A DNA stretch of 64,000 nt, taken from the NCBI GenBank assembly GCA_964420925.1, contig CAYQVB010000154.1, positions 11,710-75,709 of the forward strand. Direction: 5' to 3'. The stretch is from JAJEAD01 sp964420925 (lineage in GTDB: Bacteria; Pseudomonadota; Gammaproteobacteria; HK1). The position numbers were made by a program, and so were the translations under genes. The notes below the pieces were generated by a model that saw only the letters and a list, made by a program, of their open reading frames with translations, was not told where the DNA came from and did not search any database. This document shows positions 16,227 through 24,006 of this stretch, piece by piece; within the stretch, counting starts at the first letter, position 1; every line of letters begins with the position of its first letter.

Positions 16227-17318
16227 GTGACCACGATTTCCTACTCCGATTCCAGGTACTCGATCCGCCCCGACTTTGCGGAGGTCCACAACCGTTTCTG
16301 GGAACGTCTCGCCCGTCCCGGTGCGTGGTGGACGGGAGCGGAGCGCGTTGCGATTGCGCGCGAGGCGCGGGCCGCGCCGGGTTGCGCTCTTTGCCGGGCG
16401 GCCAAAGCGGCGCTCTCACCGGCCGGGGTCACCGGGCATCACGAGCGGGTCTCCGACCTGCCGGAAGCGGCGGTGGAAGCGGTGCACCGCATCGTCACCG
16501 ACGCGGCCCGCCTCACCCGCTCCTGGTACCGGCGGCGCCTCGATTCCGGGCTCACCGACGGACACTACGTGGAGATCGTCGGTATCGTGGCCGCGCTCGC
16601 GAGCGTCGATTCGTTCTGTCGCGCGATGGGCCTCCCGTTGCGTCCCCTTCCCGAACCCGTTGCCGGCGCGCCGAGCGGCTACCGCCCGGCGCGCCTCGCG
16701 ACCGACGAAGGGTGGGTGCCGATGGTGCCGTCCGAGAACGCGGGAACTCCGGAGGCGGATCTGTGGCACTCCGGTCGCACCGACAATGTAATCCGGGCCA
16801 TGAGCCTGGTGCCGGATGCGGTGCGCACACTCAAGGACCTATCGGCGGTCCACAATCTGGCAAACGCGAACGTGCGCAAGGCGGGCGTGAATCGCGGCGG
16901 CGCTCTCACCAAGTCTCAGACGGAGCTGCTTGCCGGCAGGGTATCTGCGCTCAACCAGTGTTACTACTGAACCGCGTGGCACACCAGCATGCTCCGTGAG
17001 AGCAGCCGGACCCACGAAGAATCGGTGGACTTTGCCGCGGTCATGGATGGCGACGTGGAGAGCGGCGTTCCCCATGGCGCAGCGCTGGTGCAATTTGCCG
17101 AGGCGGTGGTCGCGGGCAGCGCAGCCGACTGCGAGGCGGCGCGGCAGGCGCTCGCCAACACCATGGGAGCCGAGGCCCTGGTCGACGCCGCGGGGGTGAT
17201 CTCCAACTTCGAGCGCATGGTGCGTGTCGCCGACGCAACCGGGATCTCGATCGGCCCGATGTCGGAGGAGGACCTGGTACTCGTCCGCGAGCTCGGCATC
17301 GACCGCTTCAGTGCCTAA
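16227..17318 (+). CDS. AhpD-like (carboxymuconolactone decarboxylase superfamily) selenoprotein with in-frame TGA as Sec248
   Basis: A 363-residue protein if the TGA at 16968-16970 is read as selenocysteine. The start is GTG 16227, with GGAGA about eight bases upstream. Residues 1-247 look like a two-part AhpD-like protein ending ...RVSALNQCYY. Translation then meets TGA and, in the same frame, continues TAWHTSMLRE... to a TAA at 17316. The result is C245-x2-U248-x3-H252, exactly the C-x2-C-x3-H redox site of AhpD proteins with the second cysteine replaced by Sec. The part after the TGA (FAEAVVAGSAADCEAARQAL... ISNFERMVRVADATG) matches the normal C-terminal helices of the family. The only candidate restart, ATG 16989, lacks a ribosome site. 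A hairpin suited to SECIS follows at once. Likely role: thiol/selenol peroxidase or disulfide reductase. No sel genes lie in this window. Confidence 0.8.
16984..17009 (+). promoter_or_regulatory. putative bacterial SECIS hairpin
   Basis: Beginning 13 bases after the TGA, CCAGCATGCTC pairs with GAGCAGCCGG: two pairs, an A/C mismatch, two pairs, a bulged A, then five pairs closing a CGTGA loop at 16995-16999. The loop contains GU and lies 25-29 bases from the Sec codon, within the spacing used by SelB-dependent elements. An outer CGTGG/CCACG pairing (16975-16979 with 17012-17016) could extend it. Confidence 0.6.
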
Positions 17319-17447
17319 TCGCGAGCTCGTGGGATTGAGTAACGTCTTCGTAACTCCTGACACCTGTTACAACAGGAGGAAATCCGACGCGGACTCCCAC
17401 CGCTCGCAGCCGTAAGCACGGCGAATGGCGGGGCGGAGCCCGAGGTT

Positions 17448-18440
17448 TCAGCTCTTCACGGCGCGCGCCTCGCGGCGCCGGATCCACCAGGGCTGCTCGC
17501 AGATGTGGCCGAGGAACTCGACCACGACGTGGGTGCCAAGATAGGCGGTGATGCCGGTGCCGACGTCGAGCTGGGGATTCACCTCCACGAAGTCGAAGCC
17601 GATGATCTCGGTGTGCCGGGCGATCGCCTTCAGGGTGTCGCGGAGCTCCGCGTAGCTCATGCCGTTCGGCTCGGCCGAGACGCAGCCGGGCACGAGGGAG
17701 AGATCCAGGACGTCGACGTCGATGCTCACGTAGCACTGGTCCCCCTCGGGTACGATCTCGGCCACGCCCCGCGGCCCGATCTCGTGGAACTCGCTCATGG
17801 TGACCACCCGGTTGCCGTCGTCGATCGAGTCCTTGACCATGTCCTCGGAATGGCGAAGGCTGCGGATCCCGATCTGGCTCAGGGTCTGCAAGTGGGCCAT
17901 GGGCTTGATGTGCCGGAAGGCGTGCCCGTTGGTGAAGCGCAGATCGTGGATGAAGGGCGCGTAGTCGGTGTGGGCGTCGAAGTGCAGCACGTGCAGGGGC
18001 TCGTCGTAGGCGCGGACCACCGGGTAGGTGATGGCGTGGTCGCCGCCGAGCACCACCGGCATTGCGCCGCTCTCGAGTATCCGACGCACCGTGCGGGTGA
18101 TGTTGTCGAAGGTCTTCTCGACGTTGGTGGGCAGCACGTCCACGTCGCCGATGTCCGCGATGCTGCGGTGCTGCATCTCGTGGTCGAGGTACATGCGCTT
18201 CGTTTCCGGGTTGTAGTAGCCGCGTCCGCCCGCACAGAAGCGCAGCGAGTGCTCACGTATGGCGCGCGGCCCGAAGCGCGAGCCCGCCATGAAGGGCGAA
18301 CCCTCGTCGGTCGGCACTCCGACCACCGCGATGTCCGCGTCCAGGGCATTGATGTCGGTGCAGATCGGTGCGCGCAGGAAGGAGGGGATGCCGACGTAGG
18401 GCCGGTCGACGCGGATTTCGGGAGAGTCGCTGGAACTCAT
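17448..18440 (-). CDS. agmatinase-like ureohydrolase
   Basis: A 330-residue member of the arginase/agmatinase family. These binuclear manganese enzymes cleave guanidino compounds to urea and an amine. All metal ligands are visible: H135 (GGDHAIT), D155, H157 and D159 (DAHTDY), D241 and D243 (SIDVDVLD). The family motif normally reads D-x-D-x-x-D-P; here the proline is leucine (VDVLDLSLVPG), a mild deviation. E257 is in place for substrate binding. The start at 18440 has AGGAGG upstream at good spacing. Agmatine, guanidinobutyrate or guanidinopropionate are possible substrates; polyamine-type transport genes lie about 4 kb away but not in the same unit. Confidence 0.88.
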   Translation of the reverse strand: MSSSDSPEIRVDRPYVGIPSFLRAPICTDINALDADIAVVGVPTDEGSPFMAGSRFGPRAIREHSLRFCAGGRGYYNPETKRMYLDHEMQHRSIADIGDVDVLPTNVEKTFDNITRTVRRILESGAMPVVLGGDHAITYPVVRAYDEPLHVLHFDAHTDYAPFIHDLRFTNGHAFRHIKPMAHLQTLSQIGIRSLRHSEDMVKDSIDDGNRVVTMSEFHEIGPRGVAEIVPEGDQCYVSIDVDVLDLSLVPGCVSAEPNGMSYAELRDTLKAIARHTEIIGFDFVEVNPQLDVGTGITAYLGTHVVVEFLGHICEQPWWIRRREARAVKS

Positions 18441-18680
18441 GAAAACCTCCTGAAAGCTTCAGGTGATGCAGACGGCGTGATCCTTCGTGCTCCCCGCGTG
18501 CAGAGAGCTTGCCTTGATTCGGTGGTATGCGTGGATTGCCGCTCGCGCGGGAATGACGGAGCGCGGTGTCGCGCCCCCGATTTGCCATTCCTGCGCAGAT
18601 GCGTGTCCGCAGGTGAAGTTGCGCCCGCGACAGCGGAGTGGCTCGTCGCCGCGGCCCGTTCGTGAGGATCGTTCATCAGA
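18441..18680. repeat. intergenic region with short palindromic repeat
   Basis: Contains gtggattgccgctcgcgcgggaatgacg near 18531-18559, a relative of the repeat at about 16000-16076 in inverted orientation. No gene recognised. Confidence 0.45.
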
Positions 18681-19505
18681 TCAGCGCGGCTCTCCCGGCC
18701 TGGAGTGGTTGCCGAGGTCCGAACCTCCCGCCCGGTCGTAGCGCTGGCCCGGACTCGATGCCTCGACGCGACGGGTGTCACGATGGTGGATGTGGTCGGG
18801 GCGCCGGTGACGCGTGAGCGCGTTCGACACCGGGTTGTAGATCACCGAGAAGATGGGTCGGTCCCACGGCGACATGTTGTTCGGGGAGGCGTGCACCAGG
18901 CAGTCGCCGAAAATGAGGGCGGTGCCGGCGGGTCCGGTCGCCGATACGATGCCGCCCCGCTCCACCAGCTCGGCCACGTGCTCGGGCTCCACCACCCACA
19001 AGGGGTAGCTGGTCGTCTCGGTGTCGAGGGTGGCGGGCGCGGGGCCACGCCGGTGCGAACCGGGGATGAAGTAGAGGGGTCCGTTGAACTCGTTCACGTC
19101 GTCCAGGAATACGTGGAGATTGAGGGCGTGCGCCTCCGGCACTCCATCCTCGCTGTGGTGGGTGGCGAAGTCGTAGTGCCACTGCCAGACCTCGCCGCTG
19201 AAGGCGCTCTTGACGTTGACCTTGACCTGCTGGATGTACACCGGCCCGCCGCTCAACTGTTCCGCCGGCTCGACCAGGCGCGGGTCCCGGACCAGCGCAG
19301 CAAAGAGCGCGTCGCGCTCGTGCAGCCCCATCGCGGTGCGCACCTCGCCGCTCGCCTTCTCGCGGATGTTGGCCGGGGTGTCTTCGGAGAATAGGTCGGG
19401 GAGCCGGGCGCGCAGGCGATCCGCCTCGTCGCGGTCGAAGAGCCCCTCGATGACGAGGAATCCGTCGCGGTGGAAGCGCTCGAGCTGTTCCGTGGTCAGT
19501 TGCAT
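18681..19505 (-). CDS. EctD-like phytanoyl-CoA dioxygenase family hydroxylase
   Basis: A 274-residue Fe(II)/2-oxoglutarate dioxygenase. Iron ligands are H110 and D112 (WQWHYDF) and H205 (LVHASPNN). The stretch FSGEVWQWHYDF together with LDDVNEFNGPLYFIPGSH is very close to the signature of ectoine 5-hydroxylase (EctD), where F-x-G-E-x-W-Q-W-H-x-D is diagnostic. No ectABC genes are present here, so it may hydroxylate imported ectoine or a related compatible solute or amino acid. The start is ATG 19505; upstream codons in frame do not resemble the family. It is divergent from the lactonase gene. Confidence 0.85.
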   Translation of the reverse strand: MQLTTEQLERFHRDGFLVIEGLFDRDEADRLRARLPDLFSEDTPANIREKASGEVRTAMGLHERDALFAALVRDPRLVEPAEQLSGGPVYIQQVKVNVKSAFSGEVWQWHYDFATHHSEDGVPEAHALNLHVFLDDVNEFNGPLYFIPGSHRRGPAPATLDTETTSYPLWVVEPEHVAELVERGGIVSATGPAGTALIFGDCLVHASPNNMSPWDRPIFSVIYNPVSNALTRHRRPDHIHHRDTRRVEASSPGQRYDRAGGSDLGNHSRPGEPR

Positions 19506-19834
19506 GCCGCCCGTTCCGACCCTCGTTTGCGCCGGCTTCCCGGGGCCTTTCGCTGTTTCCCCGACACCGGCCAACCATTGGAAAACAGTGTACCCCCTCT
19601 CGGGGCGGGCGGAATGGAAGTTGCTCCGGGCGTCCGAGAGAAGGATGCCGGGGGCGTTTCATACTGTTCGAAGTCGAGAGGCTTGCGGGCATTCTCCCCT
19701 CTCCCGCCGGGAGAGGGGCTTTGCCTTGCCTCCAGCGAGAAACGGCCTTGGGACTACGCGCAAGCCCCCATTGCGCCCGCTTCATTTCATGTAAGCTTCG
19801 CGCGCCCGAATGGGTCCGGAGCGAGTTGGGAGTG
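19506..19834. other. divergent intergenic region with a strong hairpin
   Basis: Separates the EctD-like gene from the lactonase gene. At 19696-19718 a 10-base-pair perfect stem (CCCCTCTCCC / GGGAGAGGGG) encloses a three-base GCC loop. Because both flanking genes point away from it, it is not a terminator for either; it resembles dispersed GC-rich palindromes. Otherwise nothing recognised. Confidence 0.55.
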
Positions 19835-20734
19835 ATGAGCGGGGCGGAGTGCGTCGTCGACTGCAAGGCGTGGCTCGGGGAGGGGCCGGCGTGGTCGCCG
19901 GACGAAGGATGCCTGTACTGGACGGATGTGCCGTCCTACACCGTCTACCGCTGGAATCCTTCCACCGGAGAACAGGCGACCTGGATGATGCCGGAAATGG
20001 TCGCCTCGATGGCGATGCGTGAGAAGGGCGGCCTGATTCTGGCGACGACGGGCGGCATCGACGCCTGGGATCCGGAGAAGGATCGCCACGTTCGCCTCGT
20101 CGAGCCCGAAGCGAACCTGCCCTTGAACCGCTCCAACGACGGCAAGTGTGACCGGCGGGGGCGCTTCTGGCTCGGAACCATGCAGAACAACCTCCACCCC
20201 GACGGGAGCGACAAGGGACTGACGGCCAGCACCGGGAATCTGTACCGCATCGACGCCGATCTGTCGGTCCATCGCATGGACACCGGGATCGGAATCAGCA
20301 ACACCTTCGCCTGGAGCCCCGACGACCGTGTCATGTACTTCGCGGACACCCTCGTCGGTATGTACGCCTACGACTTCGACATCGAGACGGGCGGGATCGA
20401 GAACCGCCGGCTCTTCGCAAAGGCTGACGACGAGACTCTCGGCGCCGGCGACGGTTCCACCATCGACGAGGAAGGATTCATCTGGAACGCCCGGTGGGGT
20501 GGCGGCTGCCTCGTGCGCTGGGCGCCGGACGGCAGCATCGACCGGATGGTGAAGATACCCAGTCAGCTCGTGACGAGCGCGATCTTCGGCGGCGAGGATC
20601 TCGACGTCCTGTATGTGACGACGGCCCGCTACATGGTCTCGGAGCAGGACTTGCGGGAGCAGCCCCAGTCCGGGGGCATCTTCGCGCTGGACCCCGGAGT
20701 GAAGGGAATCCCGGAGGTTCCCTTCGCCGGCTGA
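19835..20734 (+). CDS. SMP-30/gluconolactonase family sugar lactonase
   Basis: A 299-residue six-bladed beta-propeller lactonase. Such enzymes hydrolyse aldonolactones to aldonic acids using one divalent metal. Expected metal-binding segments are visible: E16 in GEGPAWSP, Asn/Asp in RSNDGKCDRRGRFWLGTM and ISNTFAWSPDD. The start is placed at ATG 19835 (GGGAG just upstream; GTG 19832 is also in frame). It is followed after 17 bases by an enolase-superfamily dehydratase gene and then transporter, SDR and aldolase genes, which supports sugar-acid catabolism. Confidence 0.9.
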   Translation: MSGAECVVDCKAWLGEGPAWSPDEGCLYWTDVPSYTVYRWNPSTGEQATWMMPEMVASMAMREKGGLILATTGGIDAWDPEKDRHVRLVEPEANLPLNRSNDGKCDRRGRFWLGTMQNNLHPDGSDKGLTASTGNLYRIDADLSVHRMDTGIGISNTFAWSPDDRVMYFADTLVGMYAYDFDIETGGIENRRLFAKADDETLGAGDGSTIDEEGFIWNARWGGGCLVRWAPDGSIDRMVKIPSQLVTSAIFGGEDLDVLYVTTARYMVSEQDLREQPQSGGIFALDPGVKGIPEVPFAG

Positions 20735-20751
20735 GCGCGCGGGGGCATCGC

Positions 20752-21903
20752 ATGAGAATCGTGAGCCTCGAGACCTTCCCGGTCAGGATCCCTTACCGGC
20801 ACAGCGAGGAGAGCTCGATCGTCGACCGCGACGGGGTCAGCGACGTCATCGTCAAGCTCCGTGCGGACAACGGCCTGGTGGGCTGGGGAGAGAGCTGCAC
20901 TGCCGCCGACACCGCAGGCATCGACAGCGCGATCCGGGCCACCGCCCCCTTCGTGCTCGGCCGCGATCCCTGGCAGAGCGAAGCGATCTACCGCGACGTC
21001 TTCATTTCCGGCGGGTGGCAGTTCCAGGCGATGACCGGCAACTTCGCGTTCGCCGCGGTCGACATGGCGCTCTGGGACCTTTGCGGCAAGGAGTGCGGCC
21101 AGCCCCTCTATCGCCTCTTCGGGGGCGCGTTGCGCGACGAGGTGGACTACTTCTACTACCTGCGCTGGGGAACGCCGGAGGAGATGGCGGAACAGGGGCG
21201 CGACGGCATCGAACGCGGCTACTCGGTCTACTACCTGAAGGTCGGGGTGGACGCGGCGGCCGAGGCGGCGATGCTGGAGGCGCTGCGCGATGCGATCGGT
21301 ACGAACGCGAAGATCCGGCTCGACGTCAACCAGAGCTGGTCGATGCCGCAGGCGCGCAAGACGCTCGAGGAGTGGCATGCGCGTTTCGACATCGATTTCG
21401 TCGAGGCCCCGGTCTCGATCGATCCGATCGAGAACATGTCCGACTTGCGGGGCCCGGGACTGCCCCCGCTGTGCGTGAACGAGGGACTGTGGCGCGAAGC
21501 CGATGCGGCACGGATCATCAAGAGCCGCTGCTGCGACTACCTGTGTTTCTCGAGCTACTGGGTCGGCTCGTTGCGCCGCTTTCACACGCTGTGTCAGCTC
21601 GCGCATCTCGAAGGCCAGTTGGTGTGCAAGCATACCCACGGCGAGCTCGGCCTCACCGCCGCGGCCGGGCAACACATGATGCTGTGCGTACCCAATGCGT
21701 GCGAGGGCCATCAGCAGACCGCGCAGTTCATGGTGGACGACATCCTCACCGAGCGCATACCCATTGCCGACGGCCCGAAATGGGGACGGATCGAGGCGCC
21801 GGGACTGGGGGTCGAGGTCGACGAGGCCAAGCTCGCCACCTACCACGAGGCGTACCGGCGGGCGGGCGAGTACGTGCCGTATCGCCCGGCCGAGGCCGAT
21901 TGA
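20752..21903 (+). CDS. mandelate racemase/enolase superfamily protein, probable sugar-acid dehydratase
   Basis: A 383-residue enolase-superfamily enzyme. Metal ligands are D191 (LDVNQSW), E218 (VEAPVS) and E244 (VNEGLW). K163 (YLKVG) and H294/H296 (KHTHGELG) are candidate acid/base residues. The usual K-x-K motif has a tyrosine at its first position (Y-L-K), so only one lysine remains. Members next to lactonases commonly dehydrate aldonic acids to 2-keto-3-deoxy acids. ATG 20752 follows the lactonase stop by 17 bases, so the two are one transcription unit. The exact sugar acid cannot be named. Confidence 0.88.
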   Translation: MRIVSLETFPVRIPYRHSEESSIVDRDGVSDVIVKLRADNGLVGWGESCTAADTAGIDSAIRATAPFVLGRDPWQSEAIYRDVFISGGWQFQAMTGNFAFAAVDMALWDLCGKECGQPLYRLFGGALRDEVDYFYYLRWGTPEEMAEQGRDGIERGYSVYYLKVGVDAAAEAAMLEALRDAIGTNAKIRLDVNQSWSMPQARKTLEEWHARFDIDFVEAPVSIDPIENMSDLRGPGLPPLCVNEGLWREADAARIIKSRCCDYLCFSSYWVGSLRRFHTLCQLAHLEGQLVCKHTHGELGLTAAAGQHMMLCVPNACEGHQQTAQFMVDDILTERIPIADGPKWGRIEAPGLGVEVDEAKLATYHEAYRRAGEYVPYRPAEAD

Positions 21904-21947
21904 CGAGACATTTGTGATGGAGCCTGCAAGAGCATGAGGAGGCAAAG

Positions 21948-23081
21948 ATGAGCCAGTCAGGATTGATCAAGGTACGTACCATGGCGCCGGTCACGCGCCG
22001 CACTTTCAATGCCGGTCTTCTCGCCGCGACCGGCCTGGCCGCGATGGGCGTCGGAATGCGCAGTGCGCAGGCGGGCGATGTCGTCTTCCTGGGATGGCAG
22101 GGCTACGACGAAGCTCTCTTCGTCGGCGATTTCATGGATCGAGAGGGCATATCGCTCGCCACCACCTATATCGGCAACAACGACGAGATCGTCACCAAGC
22201 TGCGAGCGGGCGGCGTGGGAACCGTCGACATCGTCACGCCCTACATGGGCTACGTTCCGCTACTCGCGGGCACCGATCTCATCGCGCCCATCGATCGCGA
22301 CATGGTGCCCAACCTGAAGGACGTCATGCCCCTCTTCCTGAACGACATGAACCTCAACGTCGACGGAGTTCTCTACGGCGTGCCCTTCACCTGGGGCTCC
22401 TCCCCCATGATGTACAACCCTGCCGCGATCCCGGAGCCGCCCGCTTCCTGGCACGACCTGTTCAAGCCGGAGTACGAGGGCAAGGTGGGCATCATGGACG
22501 ATCCGCTGGGCAACATCATGCTCGCGGCGCGTATCGTGACGGATGCGGAATCCGCAACCCTGATCACGCACGAGCAGCTCAGGGAGTCGGTCGACTACAT
22601 GATCCGTCTCAAGGAGAAGCAGTTGCGCATGGTCGCGGTCAGTTGGGGCGAGCTCTCCGATGCCCTGTCGCGCGGCGACGTAGTCGTGACCTACGGGGGC
22701 TGGGAGGCGATCAAGAAGTTCGCGGCCGATGCCGGGGCGGTCGTCGAGTACACCTTCCCCGAGGAGGGCACCTTCGCGTGGCTGGACAGCTACTGCGTGG
22801 CCAAGGACGCGCCGAACTGGGAAGTGGACCACGCCCTGTGCAATCAGATCATCAGCGTGGACGCCCAGCTCAAGATCGGCACCGAGTTCGTGCAGGGCAT
22901 CGTGAACTCCGCGGCCATCGAGCAGTTGGATCCGGAGTCCCGTGCCCTCTACCCCTATGACGACCCCGCGGGCTTCGCGGAGAAGGCCACCTTCTACACC
23001 TTCCCGCCGCTCGAGGACGACGGCACGCACGCCACCTTCGACGACTGGGTCAAGGAGTGGGAGCGCTTCAAGTCGGCGTGA
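21948..23081 (+). CDS. periplasmic solute-binding protein (spermidine/putrescine-type ABC transporter)
   Basis: A 377-residue extracellular solute-binding protein of the PotD-like class. A Tat-like signal is visible (TRRTFNAGLLAATGLAAMG ... SAQAG, cleavage near residue 42), so it is likely exported folded. GAGGAGGCAAAG precedes the ATG at 21948. It belongs to the operon running from the lactonase to the aldolase. The position between a dehydratase and two permeases suggests that its ligand is the sugar acid or an amine conjugate catabolised here, despite PotD-type ancestry. A strong hairpin follows the gene. Confidence 0.9.
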   Translation: MSQSGLIKVRTMAPVTRRTFNAGLLAATGLAAMGVGMRSAQAGDVVFLGWQGYDEALFVGDFMDREGISLATTYIGNNDEIVTKLRAGGVGTVDIVTPYMGYVPLLAGTDLIAPIDRDMVPNLKDVMPLFLNDMNLNVDGVLYGVPFTWGSSPMMYNPAAIPEPPASWHDLFKPEYEGKVGIMDDPLGNIMLAARIVTDAESATLITHEQLRESVDYMIRLKEKQLRMVAVSWGELSDALSRGDVVVTYGGWEAIKKFAADAGAVVEYTFPEEGTFAWLDSYCVAKDAPNWEVDHALCNQIISVDAQLKIGTEFVQGIVNSAAIEQLDPESRALYPYDDPAGFAEKATFYTFPPLEDDGTHATFDDWVKEWERFKSA

Positions 23082-23092
23082 CCATCCGGCCA

Positions 23093-23131
23093 GGCGCACC
23101 GTGGCCCTTCTGCGGGGGGCCACGGTGCGCC
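23093..23131 (+). promoter_or_regulatory. strong intercistronic hairpin after the binding-protein gene
   Basis: A perfect 15-base-pair stem, GGCGCACCGTGGCCC (23093-23107) with GGGCCACGGTGCGCC (23117-23131) and a nine-base loop, sits between the binding-protein and permease genes. No T-run follows. Known parallels such as malE-malF suggest that it stabilises the upstream mRNA or attenuates downstream expression, giving more binding protein than permease. Confidence 0.75.
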
Positions 23132-23169
23132 ACGGGTGAAACGGGAGTCGGCGGGAGGCATCGCTGACG

Positions 23170-24006
23170 GTGGAGAGCCGCCGGGCGAGCTGCCTGTTGA
23201 TCGTGCCCTCGGCTGCGATTTACGCGGTGCTCTTCATTGCGCCCTTTCTCTACTTCTTCGTGATCAGCTTCTGGGAGGTCAAGAGCTACAAGCTGACCCC
23301 CGCCCTGACCTCGAAGAACTATCTCGAGACCTTCGATCGCTATCCCGAGATCCTGGTCTTCACCCTCGAGATGGCGCTCGTGGTTGCGGTGGCCACCACC
23401 GTGCTCGGGTTCGTGTACGCCTGGATCGCCCGTTTCAAGGCGGGCCGCTGGGGGACGATGCTGCTGCTCGTCGCGTTGACCACCCTCTTCGGCGGCTACC
23501 TGATGAAGATCTACGCCTGGAAAACGATCCTCGGGAACGAGGGCGTGCTCAACTCCGCGCTGCTCACCCTCGGAATCATCGCGGAGCCCCTGACCGCGTT
23601 GCTCTACAGTCCGGGCGCGGTGGTCGTGACCCTGATCCATTTCCTGCTGCCCTTCGCGATCCTTCCGATCTACGCGAGCTTGCGAGGAATCGACGACGTG
23701 GCGCTCGAAGCCGCGCGCGACCTCGGTGCCGGGCCGTGGCAGGTGCTCGCCGGCATCGTCATTCCGCAGTGCCGGGCGGGCTTCATGGCGGCGTTCGTGT
23801 TCTGCTTTCTCCTGCCCGCGGGAGACTACGTGACGCCCCTCCTCGTGGGCGGCAAGGTGGTCATGATCGGCAACATGGTGGCGACCCAGTTCGGCAAGTT
23901 CTTCAACTGGCCCCTGGGCGCGGCGATGGCGATCACCATCCTGGGGTGCGCGCTGGTGGTCCTCGTCCTCGCCAATCTCCTGATGACCCGGTGGCGGCCG
24001 CGATGA
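23170..24006 (+). CDS. ABC transporter permease (PotB-like)
   Basis: A 278-residue inner-membrane permease with about six hydrophobic helices, starting with LLIVPSAAIYAVLFIAPFLYFFVIS. The cytoplasmic coupling (EAA) loop is visible as EAARDLGAGPWQVLAGIVIPQ. The start is GTG 23170, with GGGAGG about 12 bases upstream. It overlaps the second permease by ATGA. No ATP-binding subunit is encoded in this operon. Confidence 0.9.
   Translation: MESRRASCLLIVPSAAIYAVLFIAPFLYFFVISFWEVKSYKLTPALTSKNYLETFDRYPEILVFTLEMALVVAVATTVLGFVYAWIARFKAGRWGTMLLLVALTTLFGGYLMKIYAWKTILGNEGVLNSALLTLGIIAEPLTALLYSPGAVVVTLIHFLLPFAILPIYASLRGIDDVALEAARDLGAGPWQVLAGIVIPQCRAGFMAAFVFCFLLPAGDYVTPLLVGGKVVMIGNMVATQFGKFFNWPLGAAMAITILGCALVVLVLANLLMTRWRPR

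Noticed and set aside
16989..17318. A separate small gene starting at ATG 16989
   Set aside because: It has no ribosome site and is in frame with the upstream gene across a single TGA; its sequence is the C-terminal part of the same AhpD-like fold.
19696..19718. Intrinsic terminator
   Set aside because: The hairpin is strong but sits upstream of both divergent genes, so neither would be terminated there; treated as a palindromic repeat.
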